A DNA stretch of 64,000 nucleotides from LMUY01 sp964247705. GTDB lineage: Bacteria > Pseudomonadota > Alphaproteobacteria > Acetobacterales > Acetobacteraceae. Location: NCBI GenBank assembly GCA_964247705.1, contig CAXTVQ010000020.1, positions 1-64,000 of the forward strand, in the 5' to 3' direction. A program made the translations under genes and the position numbers. The notes under the pieces were generated by a model, which was not told where the DNA came from, made no database searches, and worked only from the letters and a program-made list of their open reading frames with translations. Shown piece after piece: positions 43,303-50,884 of the stretch; position 1 is the first letter of the stretch, and every line of letters starts with the position of its first letter.

Positions 43303-43791
43303 GCGCAATTCATTTGGGGCCGGGTCACCGCCAAGCCTGGCATCGACGCCGTCTGCGGCCAACAGGTTCACTTTGCCGACGGGAGCAGCGGGCACTACGA
43401 CACGATCATCGCCGCCACCGGTTACGACGTGGACTTGCCGTTCCTGTCGGCGGAGTTGTCGCCGGTGCGCGGGCATTGGCTGGACCTGTATCGCCGGGTG
43501 GTGCGTCCGGGGGTGGCGGGCCTGTATTTCGTGGGCTTCTTCAACGTCACTGGCGGCGGCAATATCCGCATGATGGACGACCAGTCCGAGTGGGTTGCGG
43601 ACTTGGTCACCGGACGGGCCAGCCTGCCGGACGCGGCGGCAATGCAGGCAGACATCAGGCGCGAGCGGGCGCGCATCAAGGCGCTGTACCCCGACAGCCC
43701 GCGCTACGGGCTTGAACTCGATCCGCAGGAGTATCGGGCGTCGTTGTCGCAGGAGCGCAGGCGCGCCGCCCGGGCCACGGCTGCGCGCTAA
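43303..43791 (+). CDS. Flavin-containing monooxygenase (FMO/BVMO-like), C-terminal part
   Basis: 162 C-terminal residues. DTIIAATGYDVDLPFL is the ATG motif of FMO-type enzymes, and GLYFVGFFNVTGGGNIRMMDDQ follows as in bacterial FMOs. The N-terminus with the FAD and NADPH Rossmann motifs lies in the N run. A GTG at 43190 in a GTGA overlap with the SDR gene is the probable start, making this the last gene of the operon. Expected to oxygenate a ketone (Baeyer-Villiger) or a heteroatom. Confidence 0.75.
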   Translation, partial: AQFIWGRVTAKPGIDAVCGQQVHFADGSSGHYDTIIAATGYDVDLPFLSAELSPVRGHWLDLYRRVVRPGVAGLYFVGFFNVTGGGNIRMMDDQSEWVADLVTGRASLPDAAAMQADIRRERARIKALYPDSPRYGLELDPQEYRASLSQERRRAARATAAR

Positions 43792-43822
43792 TTCGCTTGC
43801 AGACGGTTCGCTAGCTGTTAAT
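43789..43822 (+). promoter_or_regulatory. Shared promoter/operator block, copy 2
   Basis: Starts at the stop codon of the monooxygenase gene and ends 88 bases before the Liv-type binding protein gene. It is nearly the same as the block at 34957-34991. Possible -35 TTGCAG (43797) and -10 TAATCT (43819) are 16 bases apart. The distance to the next start codon is almost identical in both copies, as expected for a shared promoter. Confidence 0.55.
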
Positions 43823-43910
43823 CTTTCGCCACTGTAACTGCCGGGTTTTGCGGCAAGAGTTCCACCGAGCCGGACGAAGATCCGGCCGACTAGGACGGGG
43901 AAACACCAGC

Positions 43911-45128
43911 ATGGCCGCAGTCACGGCACGATTCCTTGCCACCCTTGCTGGCGCGATCTTGCTCGGTATCGGCATGGCGGCGGCACAGGACATCAAGATC
44001 GGCGTGGTCAACCCGTATTCGGGACCGATGGCGCTGTACGGCGACGAGATGACCCGCGGCTACGACATCGCCGTCGAGCAGGCCAATGCCAAGGGCGGCG
44101 TGCTCGGCCGCAAGATCGACATCATCCGCGGCAGCGCCACCAGCGCGCAGGAAGCGATCGCCGCGGTGGAGCAGCTCGTCGGCCGGGACAAGGTTGACCT
44201 GCTCTCCGGCACCTACGTGACCGCCATCTCCAACGCTGGCAGCGAGGCGGCGCTGAACAACGGCATGCTGTATTGGGAAACCAATGCGCTGTCGAAGGAC
44301 CTGACCGACCGCAAGCTGCCGAACTTCGCCCGCAGCGGGCCGGACAGCGCCGCCTTTGCACAACGGTCCGTTGAAGGCGTGATGCAGTTGGTGATTCCTA
44401 AGCTCGGCAAGCAGCCCAAGGACGTGAAGGTGTGGATCGAGCACGAGGATAGCTCCTTCGGCACCTCGATCGCCACGGAACAGGAGCGGCTGCTCAAGCA
44501 GGCCGGGGTGCAGGTGAGTGTCGGCGCCCACAGTGCACGCTCCGTGGACCTGTCCGACTCCATCCTGCGGGCCAAGAACGCGGCGCCCGACATCTGGCTG
44601 TCCACCGGCTATGTGATCGACCACAACCTGCTGCTGCGCACCGCGAAGGAGCAAGGCTTCCGCCCGGCCGCCATGATGCTCGTCGGCACCGGCGACACGT
44701 TCGAGACTCTCGATGCGGTGGGCAAGGACGCTCTGGACGGCGTTCTGCTGGTGTCGTACCCGCGCGCCGATATCGGCGAGAGCTACGGTCCCGGCGCTGG
44801 CGCCTTCCTGGCCGCCTACCGGGCGAAGTACAACCGCGACCCGATCGCACCGCAGGCGATGAGCGCTTTCGTCGGCATGAAGATCCTGCTCGCGGCGATC
44901 GCGGACGCGAAATCGACCGAGTACGAGAAGGTCATCGCCGCGGCCGCCAAGATGGACGTGCCGCTGGGCACGTACGAGACGGGCTACGGCGTCAAGTTCG
45001 ACAGCACGATGCAGAACACCCGGGCGCTGCCGATCATCGCGCAATGGCAGGGTGGCCAGGTGAAGGCCGTGTTCCCGAAGGAGGCGCTGGCGGCAGGCAC
45101 GACGGTGATCGATCTCGCCCGCAAGTAG
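43911..45128 (+). CDS. Branched-chain amino acid/amide-type ABC binding protein
   Basis: 405 residues of the periplasmic-binding-protein-6 (LivK/AmiC-like) family. A Sec-type signal (FLATLAGAILLGIGMAAAQ) precedes DIKIGVVNPYSGPMALYGDEM, the first lobe. Other lobe marks are ANAKGGVLGRKID and WIEHEDSSFGTS. Despite the family name, such proteins often bind aromatic or aliphatic acids and amides. ATG at 43911, with GGGGAAA upstream, begins a five-gene importer. Unlike the other binding proteins here it has no twin-arginine pair. Confidence 0.88.
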   Translation: MAAVTARFLATLAGAILLGIGMAAAQDIKIGVVNPYSGPMALYGDEMTRGYDIAVEQANAKGGVLGRKIDIIRGSATSAQEAIAAVEQLVGRDKVDLLSGTYVTAISNAGSEAALNNGMLYWETNALSKDLTDRKLPNFARSGPDSAAFAQRSVEGVMQLVIPKLGKQPKDVKVWIEHEDSSFGTSIATEQERLLKQAGVQVSVGAHSARSVDLSDSILRAKNAAPDIWLSTGYVIDHNLLLRTAKEQGFRPAAMMLVGTGDTFETLDAVGKDALDGVLLVSYPRADIGESYGPGAGAFLAAYRAKYNRDPIAPQAMSAFVGMKILLAAIADAKSTEYEKVIAAAAKMDVPLGTYETGYGVKFDSTMQNTRALPIIAQWQGGQVKAVFPKEALAAGTTVIDLARK

Positions 45129-45143
45129 CAGCGGCCAGACGTC

Positions 45144-46031
45144 ATGACCGACCTGCTCAACGTGATCGCAGTCGGGATCCTGTTGGGCGGCATCTACGCG
45201 CTGGTCAGCGTCGGGCTGAACCTGATCTTCGGCGTGATCCGCATCGTTAATTTCGCCCAGGGCGAGTTCGTGATGCTGGGAATGTACGGCACCTATGCCG
45301 CGTATAGCGTGCTGCACATCGATCCATACCTCGCGTTGGTCCTGGTCGTGCCCGGCCTGTTCGTCATCGGCGCCGTAGTGCAGCGCCTGATCCTGGCGCC
45401 GCTGCGGACCGAGCCGGCGATGCAGATATTCGCCACGTTCGGCTTGCTGATGCTGCTGCAGAATGTCGTGCTCGCCGTCACGCGCGGCACCGCCTATGCC
45501 GTCGGCGGGCCGGAGGCGCAGGCCAGCGTGGATATCGGCGGCGTGCAGGTCGGCCTGGTGCGGTTGATCGCCCTCGTGGCGGCCAGCCTGGTCGCTGGCG
45601 CGCTCGGCCTGTTCCTGAAGCGGAGCATGCTGGGCCGGGCGATCCGGGCGGTGGCGCAGGACCGTTCGGCGGCGCGGCTGATGGGTGTGGACGTGGAGCG
45701 CATCTACATGCTGACCTTCGGCATCGGCGCCGCGTTGGCCGGGCTGGCCGGCTGCCTGTTGGCGCCGATCTATTCGCTGTCGCCGCAGATCGGCACCAAC
45801 TTCATCCTGCCGGCGTTCGCGGTCGTCGTGCTCGGCGGGCTGGGCAGCGTGCTGGGCGCCTATGTCGGCGGCTTCATCGTCGGGCTGACGGAGGCGTTCG
45901 CCGGGTTCTACCTGGATCCGTCATTGAAATACGCCGTGCTGTTCGCCGTGTTCATCGGCGTGCTGATCGTACGGCCGTCCGGGCTGTTCGGCCAGGTCGG
46001 CGCGGAAGAGGTCGGCCTGCGTGCCGAGTGA
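45144..46031 (+). CDS. livH: Branched-chain-type ABC permease LivH
   Basis: 295 residues, about eight membrane segments. GGIYALVSVGLNLIFGVIRIVNFAQGEFVML is the family start (named here by its GVIRIVNFAQGE core), and AVAQDRSAARLMGVDVERIY is the ATPase-contacting loop. Starts 15 bases after the binding protein gene; overlaps LivM by 11 bases. Confidence 0.92.
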   Translation: MTDLLNVIAVGILLGGIYALVSVGLNLIFGVIRIVNFAQGEFVMLGMYGTYAAYSVLHIDPYLALVLVVPGLFVIGAVVQRLILAPLRTEPAMQIFATFGLLMLLQNVVLAVTRGTAYAVGGPEAQASVDIGGVQVGLVRLIALVAASLVAGALGLFLKRSMLGRAIRAVAQDRSAARLMGVDVERIYMLTFGIGAALAGLAGCLLAPIYSLSPQIGTNFILPAFAVVVLGGLGSVLGAYVGGFIVGLTEAFAGFYLDPSLKYAVLFAVFIGVLIVRPSGLFGQVGAEEVGLRAE

Positions 46032-47046
46032 GGTGCTGGCCCCGGCCGCGACCCGGCACCGCCGGCCGGCCGTGCCCGTAAAGACCTTCCTGGGCGAGTT
46101 GCCATGGGCGCTGCTCGCGATCGCGGCGCTGGCCGGGCTGGTGTATTTCTATTCGGGCGACAGCTTCACGCTCAATACCTTGGCGGCGGCGCTGCTGTTC
46201 GCCGGGTTGTCCAGTGCGTGGAACATCATCGGCGGGTTCGGCGGGCAGTTCTCGCTCGGGCACAGCGTGTTCTTCGCGGTCGGCGCCTACACCACCGCGA
46301 ACCTGTACCTCAAGGCGGGGGTGTCTCCCTGGATCGGCCTGCTTCCGGCGGCGGCGCTGGCGGCTTCCGTTGCGTGCCTGATCTCGTGGCCGGTATTCCG
46401 GCTGCGCGGGCCGTTCTTCGCCATCGCCACCATGGCGTTCACCGAGGTCGCTCTCGCACTCGGCAACTACATGACGTCCGTTACGGGCGGCACCAGCGGC
46501 ATGTCGATCCCGTTCCGCCTCGGCCTGGCCAACATGATCTTCCGCAACCGGCTGTCCTATGCGTGGCTGATGCTGGGCTTCGCGGCGTTGTGTTTGCTGA
46601 TCGTGCTGGCGATCAACCGCTCGCGCCTCGGCTACTATCTCCAGGCGGTGCGCGACAACGAGCAGGCGGCGCGGGCCGCCGGCATCAGCGTGCTGCGGGT
46701 CAAGCTGACCGGCATGGCGATCAGCGCGGCGTTGACCGGGATCGGCGGCGGCCTGTTCTTCATGCAGGTGCGCGTTGCCGACCCGGCGGCGCTGCTTTCG
46801 TTGTTCGATTTCGGCGTGAAATTCGCCCTCGTGGCCCTCATCGGCGGCCTCGGCACCGTGTACGGTCCGGTGCTGGGCGCGCTCGTGGTCATTCCGCTGG
46901 AGAACTGGCTGCGGGCGGAATTGGGCGGTATCCTGCCTGGCGCCAACCTGATCGTGTTGAGCCTGTGCCTGATCCTCGCGTCGTTGTTCATGAAGCGCGG
47001 CATCGTCGGCGCGCTCACCGCGAGCTGGCGCAGGGTCCGGCGGTGA
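46021..47046 (+). CDS. livM: Branched-chain-type ABC permease LivM
   Basis: 341 residues. Contains FGGQFSLGHSVFFAVGAYT and AVRDNEQAARAAGISVLRVK, the diagnostic LivM segments, and LIGGLGTVYGPVLGALV near the end. The N-terminus has a basic tail of about 20 residues before the first membrane segment. GTG at 46021 lies inside the livH gene; an ATP-binding partner gene overlaps its stop (GTGA). Confidence 0.92.
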   Translation: MPSEVLAPAATRHRRPAVPVKTFLGELPWALLAIAALAGLVYFYSGDSFTLNTLAAALLFAGLSSAWNIIGGFGGQFSLGHSVFFAVGAYTTANLYLKAGVSPWIGLLPAAALAASVACLISWPVFRLRGPFFAIATMAFTEVALALGNYMTSVTGGTSGMSIPFRLGLANMIFRNRLSYAWLMLGFAALCLLIVLAINRSRLGYYLQAVRDNEQAARAAGISVLRVKLTGMAISAALTGIGGGLFFMQVRVADPAALLSLFDFGVKFALVALIGGLGTVYGPVLGALVVIPLENWLRAELGGILPGANLIVLSLCLILASLFMKRGIVGALTASWRRVRR

Positions 47047-47771
47047 GCCAACCCTTGCTCGACGTCCGTGGCGTCTCGAAACGGTTTGGCGGGCTGCTCG
47101 CGGTCAACCAGGTTTCGTTCTGCGTGCAGCAGGGCGACCTGGTCAGCATCATCGGGCCGAACGGCGCCGGCAAGACCACGCTGTTCAACCTGCTGACCGG
47201 GCAATTGGCGCCCAGCGCCGGCCAGGTGGTGTTCGACGGCCAGGATATCGGCGCGCTGTCGCCCAACCGCCGGGCCCGGCTCGGCCTTGGCCGCACGTTC
47301 CAGATCTCGCAGACGCTGACCTCGCTGACGGCGATCGAGAACGCGATGGTCGGTGCCTTCCTGCGCCATGCGGGCCTGCGCGACGCGGCACGGCGGGCGG
47401 AGGAGGTGCTGCACCTGGTGGGCCTGTCCGACCGCGCCGGCGTGCGCGCCGGGATCCTGACGCTGAGTGAACGGCGGCGGCTCGAAGTGGCGCGCGCCCT
47501 GGCGCTCGACCCACGCATCGTGCTGCTTGACGAGGTGATGGCCGGGTTGAACCCGACCGAGGTCGGCGAACTAGTGGACCTGGTGGAGGGCCTGAACCGC
47601 GAGGGCCACACCTTCCTGGTGATCGAGCACAATCTCAAAGTGGTGCGGCGCTTCTCCCACCGGGTGATCGTGGTCGACCGCGGCGCCAAGCTGGCCGAAG
47701 GCACGGCGGACGAGGTGCTGCGCGACCCGCGCGTGGTGGAAGCCTATGTCGGGCGGCAGCGCGTATCATGA
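47043..47771 (+). CDS. livG: Branched-chain-type ABC ATPase LivG
   Basis: 242 residues. Walker A is GPNGAGKTT and Walker B is IVLLDEVMAGLNPTE. The ABC signature is LTLSERRRLEVARAL: the usual Gly-Gln of LSxGQ is replaced by Glu-Arg, a variation seen in a LivG subgroup. The switch His is in VIEHNLKVV. GTG at 47043 overlaps livM, and its stop overlaps livF (ATGA). Confidence 0.91.
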   Translation: MSQPLLDVRGVSKRFGGLLAVNQVSFCVQQGDLVSIIGPNGAGKTTLFNLLTGQLAPSAGQVVFDGQDIGALSPNRRARLGLGRTFQISQTLTSLTAIENAMVGAFLRHAGLRDAARRAEEVLHLVGLSDRAGVRAGILTLSERRRLEVARALALDPRIVLLDEVMAGLNPTEVGELVDLVEGLNREGHTFLVIEHNLKVVRRFSHRVIVVDRGAKLAEGTADEVLRDPRVVEAYVGRQRVS

Positions 47772-48487
47772 GCACGCCGGCGCTCGTGGTGGACAAGGTC
47801 GATGCCGGCTACGGCGACGCCGCCGTGTTGTTCGGGGCCTCGTTCACCGTGAACGAGGGGGAGATCGTCGCCATCGTCGGCGCGAACGGGGCCGGCAAGA
47901 CCACGCTGCTCTCGACCGTTGCAGGGCTGGTGCCGGCCCGCGCAGGACGCGTCGTCTTCCGTGGCCGCGATATCACGAACCGGGCCGCCCACAAGCTGCC
48001 GGGCGACGGCCTGGCGCTGGTGCCGGAGGGGGGCCGGCTGTTCCCCTTCATGACGGTGGAGGAGAACCTGATGCTCGGCGCCTACTCCCCCGCCAACCGC
48101 GGCGGGCTGCCAGTGCGGCTGGCGGAGGTGATGGACATCTTCCCCATCCTGCGCGAGCGCCGGTCCCAGGAAGCCGGCAAGCTCTCCGGCGGCGAGCGCC
48201 AGATGTGCGCCATTGCACGGGCGCTGATGTGCCGGCCGACCTTGCTCATGCTGGACGAGCCCTCCGTCGGCCTGTCGCCGCTGATGGTCGGGCGGGTGTT
48301 CGAGATCACCGAGCGGCTGGCCCGGCGCGAAGGCCTGACCGTGGTCATCGTGGAACAGAATGTCACCGAGGCGCTCGAGGTCGCGGACCGTGCCTACATC
48401 CTGGACCACGGCCAGACCGTGCGCGAGGGCGCCGCCACGGCACTCCGGCAGGACAGGGAGATCCAGGCGACCTACATGGGATTGTGA
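47768..48487 (+). CDS. livF: Branched-chain-type ABC ATPase LivF
   Basis: 239 residues. Walker A is GANGAGKTT, the signature is LSGGERQMCAIARAL, Walker B is LLMLDEPSVGLSP, and the switch region is VIVEQNVTEAL. GLALVPEGGRLFPFMTVEENL is the typical LivF Q-loop region. Last gene of the importer; the canonical signature here pairs with the altered one in LivG. Confidence 0.92.
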   Translation: MSTPALVVDKVDAGYGDAAVLFGASFTVNEGEIVAIVGANGAGKTTLLSTVAGLVPARAGRVVFRGRDITNRAAHKLPGDGLALVPEGGRLFPFMTVEENLMLGAYSPANRGGLPVRLAEVMDIFPILRERRSQEAGKLSGGERQMCAIARALMCRPTLLMLDEPSVGLSPLMVGRVFEITERLARREGLTVVIVEQNVTEALEVADRAYILDHGQTVREGAATALRQDREIQATYMGL

Positions 48488-48526
48488 CCCGGCCGCCGCG
48501 ACACTTCCTCGAGTGATCCTGCTGGC

Positions 48527-49231
48527 TTACTGGTCCAGGCTGAGCGCAGCTTCCGCAGTCTTGACGGCCTCTTGCGCCTTGGTCAGCCGATCCTGCTGAT
48601 CCTTGTCGGCTTGGTCGATCAGGTCCGAATACGACTTCCAATCGCTCGCCAAAGCTGGCGGCATTCCGGCACTGAGGCGAGCGCGAAGGCGCGCCATCTG
48701 CTGTTGGCGCGAGAGTTTGGCTGGCTGCTCGGTCCAATCGTCGTCATACACGCCGACGCCGCAAACCTGGTCGTCTGCCCTGATGTAGTAAGTCGTTTTC
48801 GGCACGGCCACAGAGCTGCCCGGCCGAGGGAACAAGTAGCGGATAGTGAGAACGCGGTTGGGTTGAGCCGTTTCGAGCATCTTGGCGATGAAGTAGTTGC
48901 CCGTTGGATCGTGCAGGTCCCGCACCTGATGATCGCGAAGCCCGGTGCTTGGATGGGCCGTCATCACGCCGTCCGGCCCAACGCAGAAAACGTACGTGTC
49001 TTGGGTCCTGAAGCCGTTCTGCCCGGCATTGAATTCAGCCAGTGCTTTGACCTTGTCGGCTTTGACCGCCGCCGTGACGCGTTGGAGCATGTAGCGGGCT
49101 TCGCTCTCGCCGGAGGCTCCGCAGTCGCCTGGCGCTTCGGCAAAGCCGCACGCGCTTGCCGAAGCGAGCGGTACGCCAGAGAGGAAGAAGGCAAATAGGA
49201 GCAGGTTGATGACGGCTCGTGCTTGCGGCAT
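48527..49231 (-). CDS. Secreted single-Cache-domain protein
   Basis: 234 residues with a Sec signal peptide (INLLLFAFFLSGVPLASASA) and no later membrane segment, so periplasmic. The body resembles a small Cache_2-type sensor domain: helix with MLQRVTAAVKADKVKALAEFN, then TYVFCVGPDGVMTAHP and YYIRADDQVCGVGVYD. The C-terminus is a charged coiled helix (DKDQQDRLTKAQEAVKTAEA). No kinase or MCP domain is attached. Base composition is lower than its neighbours (32 and 35 G+C in two 60-base rows, against 41 in livF), suggesting transfer. AAGGAGA precedes ATG. Confidence 0.75.
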   Translation of the reverse strand: MPQARAVINLLLFAFFLSGVPLASASACGFAEAPGDCGASGESEARYMLQRVTAAVKADKVKALAEFNAGQNGFRTQDTYVFCVGPDGVMTAHPSTGLRDHQVRDLHDPTGNYFIAKMLETAQPNRVLTIRYLFPRPGSSVAVPKTTYYIRADDQVCGVGVYDDDWTEQPAKLSRQQQMARLRARLSAGMPPALASDWKSYSDLIDQADKDQQDRLTKAQEAVKTAEAALSLDQ

Positions 49232-49289
49232 GACTTTCTCCTTCGTTGCGGTCCTGGTTGAGGTCGAGATCGGCTTGGCACTGATTAGG

Positions 49290-49427
49290 TCAAGCGGCCC
49301 CGGGCTTGGGCGTGCTGGTCAGTTGTGCGACCAACGTTCCACTGCCTGAGTGCGTGTTGGCAATCGAAATGTCAGTGTTGTTGCCGACGCTGGTGGCCTT
49401 CACGATGCTCTCGTCGAAGCCGGACAT
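49290..49427 (-). CDS. Doubtful small protein
   Basis: 45 residues starting MSGFDESIVKATSVG, rich in Ser, Thr and Asn and ending STPKPGAA, unlike the Arg/Pro-rich products of spurious frames here. No ribosome site is evident and no homologue is known to me. An ATG at 49514 would extend it to 74 residues. Same strand as the Cache gene, 58 bases upstream of its start. Confidence 0.3.
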   Translation of the reverse strand: MSGFDESIVKATSVGNNTDISIANTHSGSGTLVAQLTSTPKPGAA

Positions 49428-49659
49428 GCCGATCGTCTCGGCGTGACTGGATCCCTGCTCGATTGCGGCGTCAGCCGCCCGGCGGGATCGCTCCTGTCGC
49501 AGGGCAAAATGCACTGGAACCGCTGCGGAGGAGCTTGGGAATGTAACTGCCGGATGTGTCTAGGCTGACGGGCCGGGAACGGCTGTCCGAGACAGGTTCA
49601 GGCGCCTAGACCCGCCGCGGGATGCCACCCGGCGCTCGGCGCGAAACCTTGGCTACGAT

Positions 49660-49686
49660 CGCCCCCTCCCTCGAGGGGAAGGGGCG
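49660..49686 (-). terminator. Hairpin downstream of the DUF3309 gene
   Basis: An 11-pair G+C-rich stem with one mismatch closes on a CGA loop, 10 bases after the stop of the DUF3309 gene. No T-tract follows, so it is a probable rather than certain transcription end. Confidence 0.5.
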
Positions 49687-49696
49687 AGAAGGTCGG

Positions 49697-49846
49697 TTAA
49701 ATGCGGCCCAGTACCAGCAGGACGATCAGGATCAGGACTATCAGGCCGATACCGCCTGTGGGGCCGTAACCCCAGCCGGAGCTGTAGCCGTAGCCGCCGC
49801 CGCCGAGCAGAAGAACGATCAGGATTATAACGAGTATGGTACTCAC
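49697..49846 (-). CDS. DUF3309 small membrane protein
   Basis: 49 residues: two hydrophobic segments (ILVIILIVLLLGG and LIVLILIVLLVLG) joined by the Gly/Tyr/Trp-rich linker YSSGWGYGPTGG, which is the DUF3309 signature found in alphaproteobacteria. GTG at 49846 is preceded by AAGGGGTG, so I prefer it over the ATG at 49879. Probably an inner-membrane peptide, often stress induced in relatives; function unknown. Confidence 0.82.
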   Translation of the reverse strand: MSTILVIILIVLLLGGGGYGYSSGWGYGPTGGIGLIVLILIVLLVLGRI

Positions 49847-49956
49847 GGGTGACACCCCTTCCGGTGTTGCTTGCCGCATGCCAACGTGTTGCGGTCCCGT
49901 AAGTTCTGACGCGAGCGTGCCTGAGCCTTGACCTTTGTGAATCCGAAAGGGGTGTG

Positions 49957-50628
49957 TCAGCCGCGCCGCAGATGGCGGCCCAGGAAGTCGAGGGTACGGT
50001 GCTGCGCCTGGTCCGCCGCAACCGGGTTGAAGCTGTCGCGCTCGTCGCAGCCGAAGCCGTGACCGGCGCCCTCGTACACGTAGATCTCGGTCCCGGGTTG
50101 GGACGCGCGGATCGCCTCGACGTCGGCCATCGGGATGCCGTGGTCTTCGGCGCCGAAATGGAGCTGCACGGCGCAGCGCGGCAACTCCTCGCGTGTGGCC
50201 GCGATGCCGCCGCCATACCAACCGACCGCCGCCTCGAACTGGTCGGCCCGTGTGGCGCCCCACCAGGCAATCGTGCCGCCCCAGCAATAACCGACGATGC
50301 CGATCGAAGAGGTGCCGAGCGCATCCGCCGCGGCCAACACGTCCGCCATCGCGCCCTCGTTCGGCACCTGGGCCCGCAACGCCATGCCGCGCTTGCGGTC
50401 CGCCTCGCCGTAGCCGAGTTCGACGCCGGGTTCGGCGCGGTCGAACAGCGCGGGCGCGATCACGAGGTAGCCCTCCGCGGCGAAGCGGTCGCAGACCCGG
50501 CGCATGTGGCTGTTCACGCCGAAGATCTCCTGGATCACCACCAACCCAGCGACGGCGTCCGCGGGGCCGGCCTTGTAGGCGCCGAGCTTATGGCCGTCGG
50601 TGGCAGTCAACTCGATCATCTGTCCCAT
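49957..50628 (-). CDS. Dienelactone hydrolase family protein
   Basis: 223 residues. The catalytic triad is readable: Cys in VGYCWGG, Asp in FGAEDHGIP and His in AGHGFGCDE. IQEIFGVNSHMR is the conserved Glu-containing loop that activates the Cys. It hydrolyses dienelactone or similar enol-lactones in the cytoplasm. ATG at 50628 has AAGGAGCG upstream. Divergent from the DUF4169 gene; no chlorocatechol pathway genes are near, so it may be a general detoxifying hydrolase. Confidence 0.9.
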   Translation of the reverse strand: MGQMIELTATDGHKLGAYKAGPADAVAGLVVIQEIFGVNSHMRRVCDRFAAEGYLVIAPALFDRAEPGVELGYGEADRKRGMALRAQVPNEGAMADVLAAADALGTSSIGIVGYCWGGTIAWWGATRADQFEAAVGWYGGGIAATREELPRCAVQLHFGAEDHGIPMADVEAIRASQPGTEIYVYEGAGHGFGCDERDSFNPVAADQAQHRTLDFLGRHLRRG

Positions 50629-50689
50629 TTCGTCGCTCCTTGATTGGTGGAAGGGTGGCAGTGGCAGGCAGGTGGGGGTAGGAGGCCGC

Positions 50690-50884
50690 ATGGTCGAGAT
50701 CATAAACCTGCGCAAGGCACGTAAGGGCAAAGTACGTGCTGAGAAGGCCACCGAAGCGGCCGAGAACCGCGCCCGCCATGGCCGCACCCGCGCCGAACGC
50801 GACCGCGAGGACGCAGAGGCCGAGCAGGTGCGCCGGGTGCTGGACGGCGCCCAGCTTGATGACGGCAAGTCGGAACGGCCGTGA
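50690..50884 (+). CDS. DUF4169 small protein
   Basis: 64 residues, highly charged (Arg, Lys, Glu), starting MVEIINLRKARKGKVRAEK, the DUF4169 pattern typical of alphaproteobacteria. GGAGGCC lies directly before ATG. Its TGA overlaps the GTG of the DUF218 gene. Cytoplasmic; function unknown. Confidence 0.82.
   Translation: MVEIINLRKARKGKVRAEKATEAAENRARHGRTRAERDREDAEAEQVRRVLDGAQLDDGKSERP

Larger units (their letters stand above)
49232..49696. other. Gene-poor stretch between the Cache and DUF3309 genes
   Basis: 465 bases with lower G+C at its left side. I see only a doubtful small frame at 49290-49427 and a hairpin at 49660-49686. No RNA gene or repeat is recognised. Confidence 0.6.
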
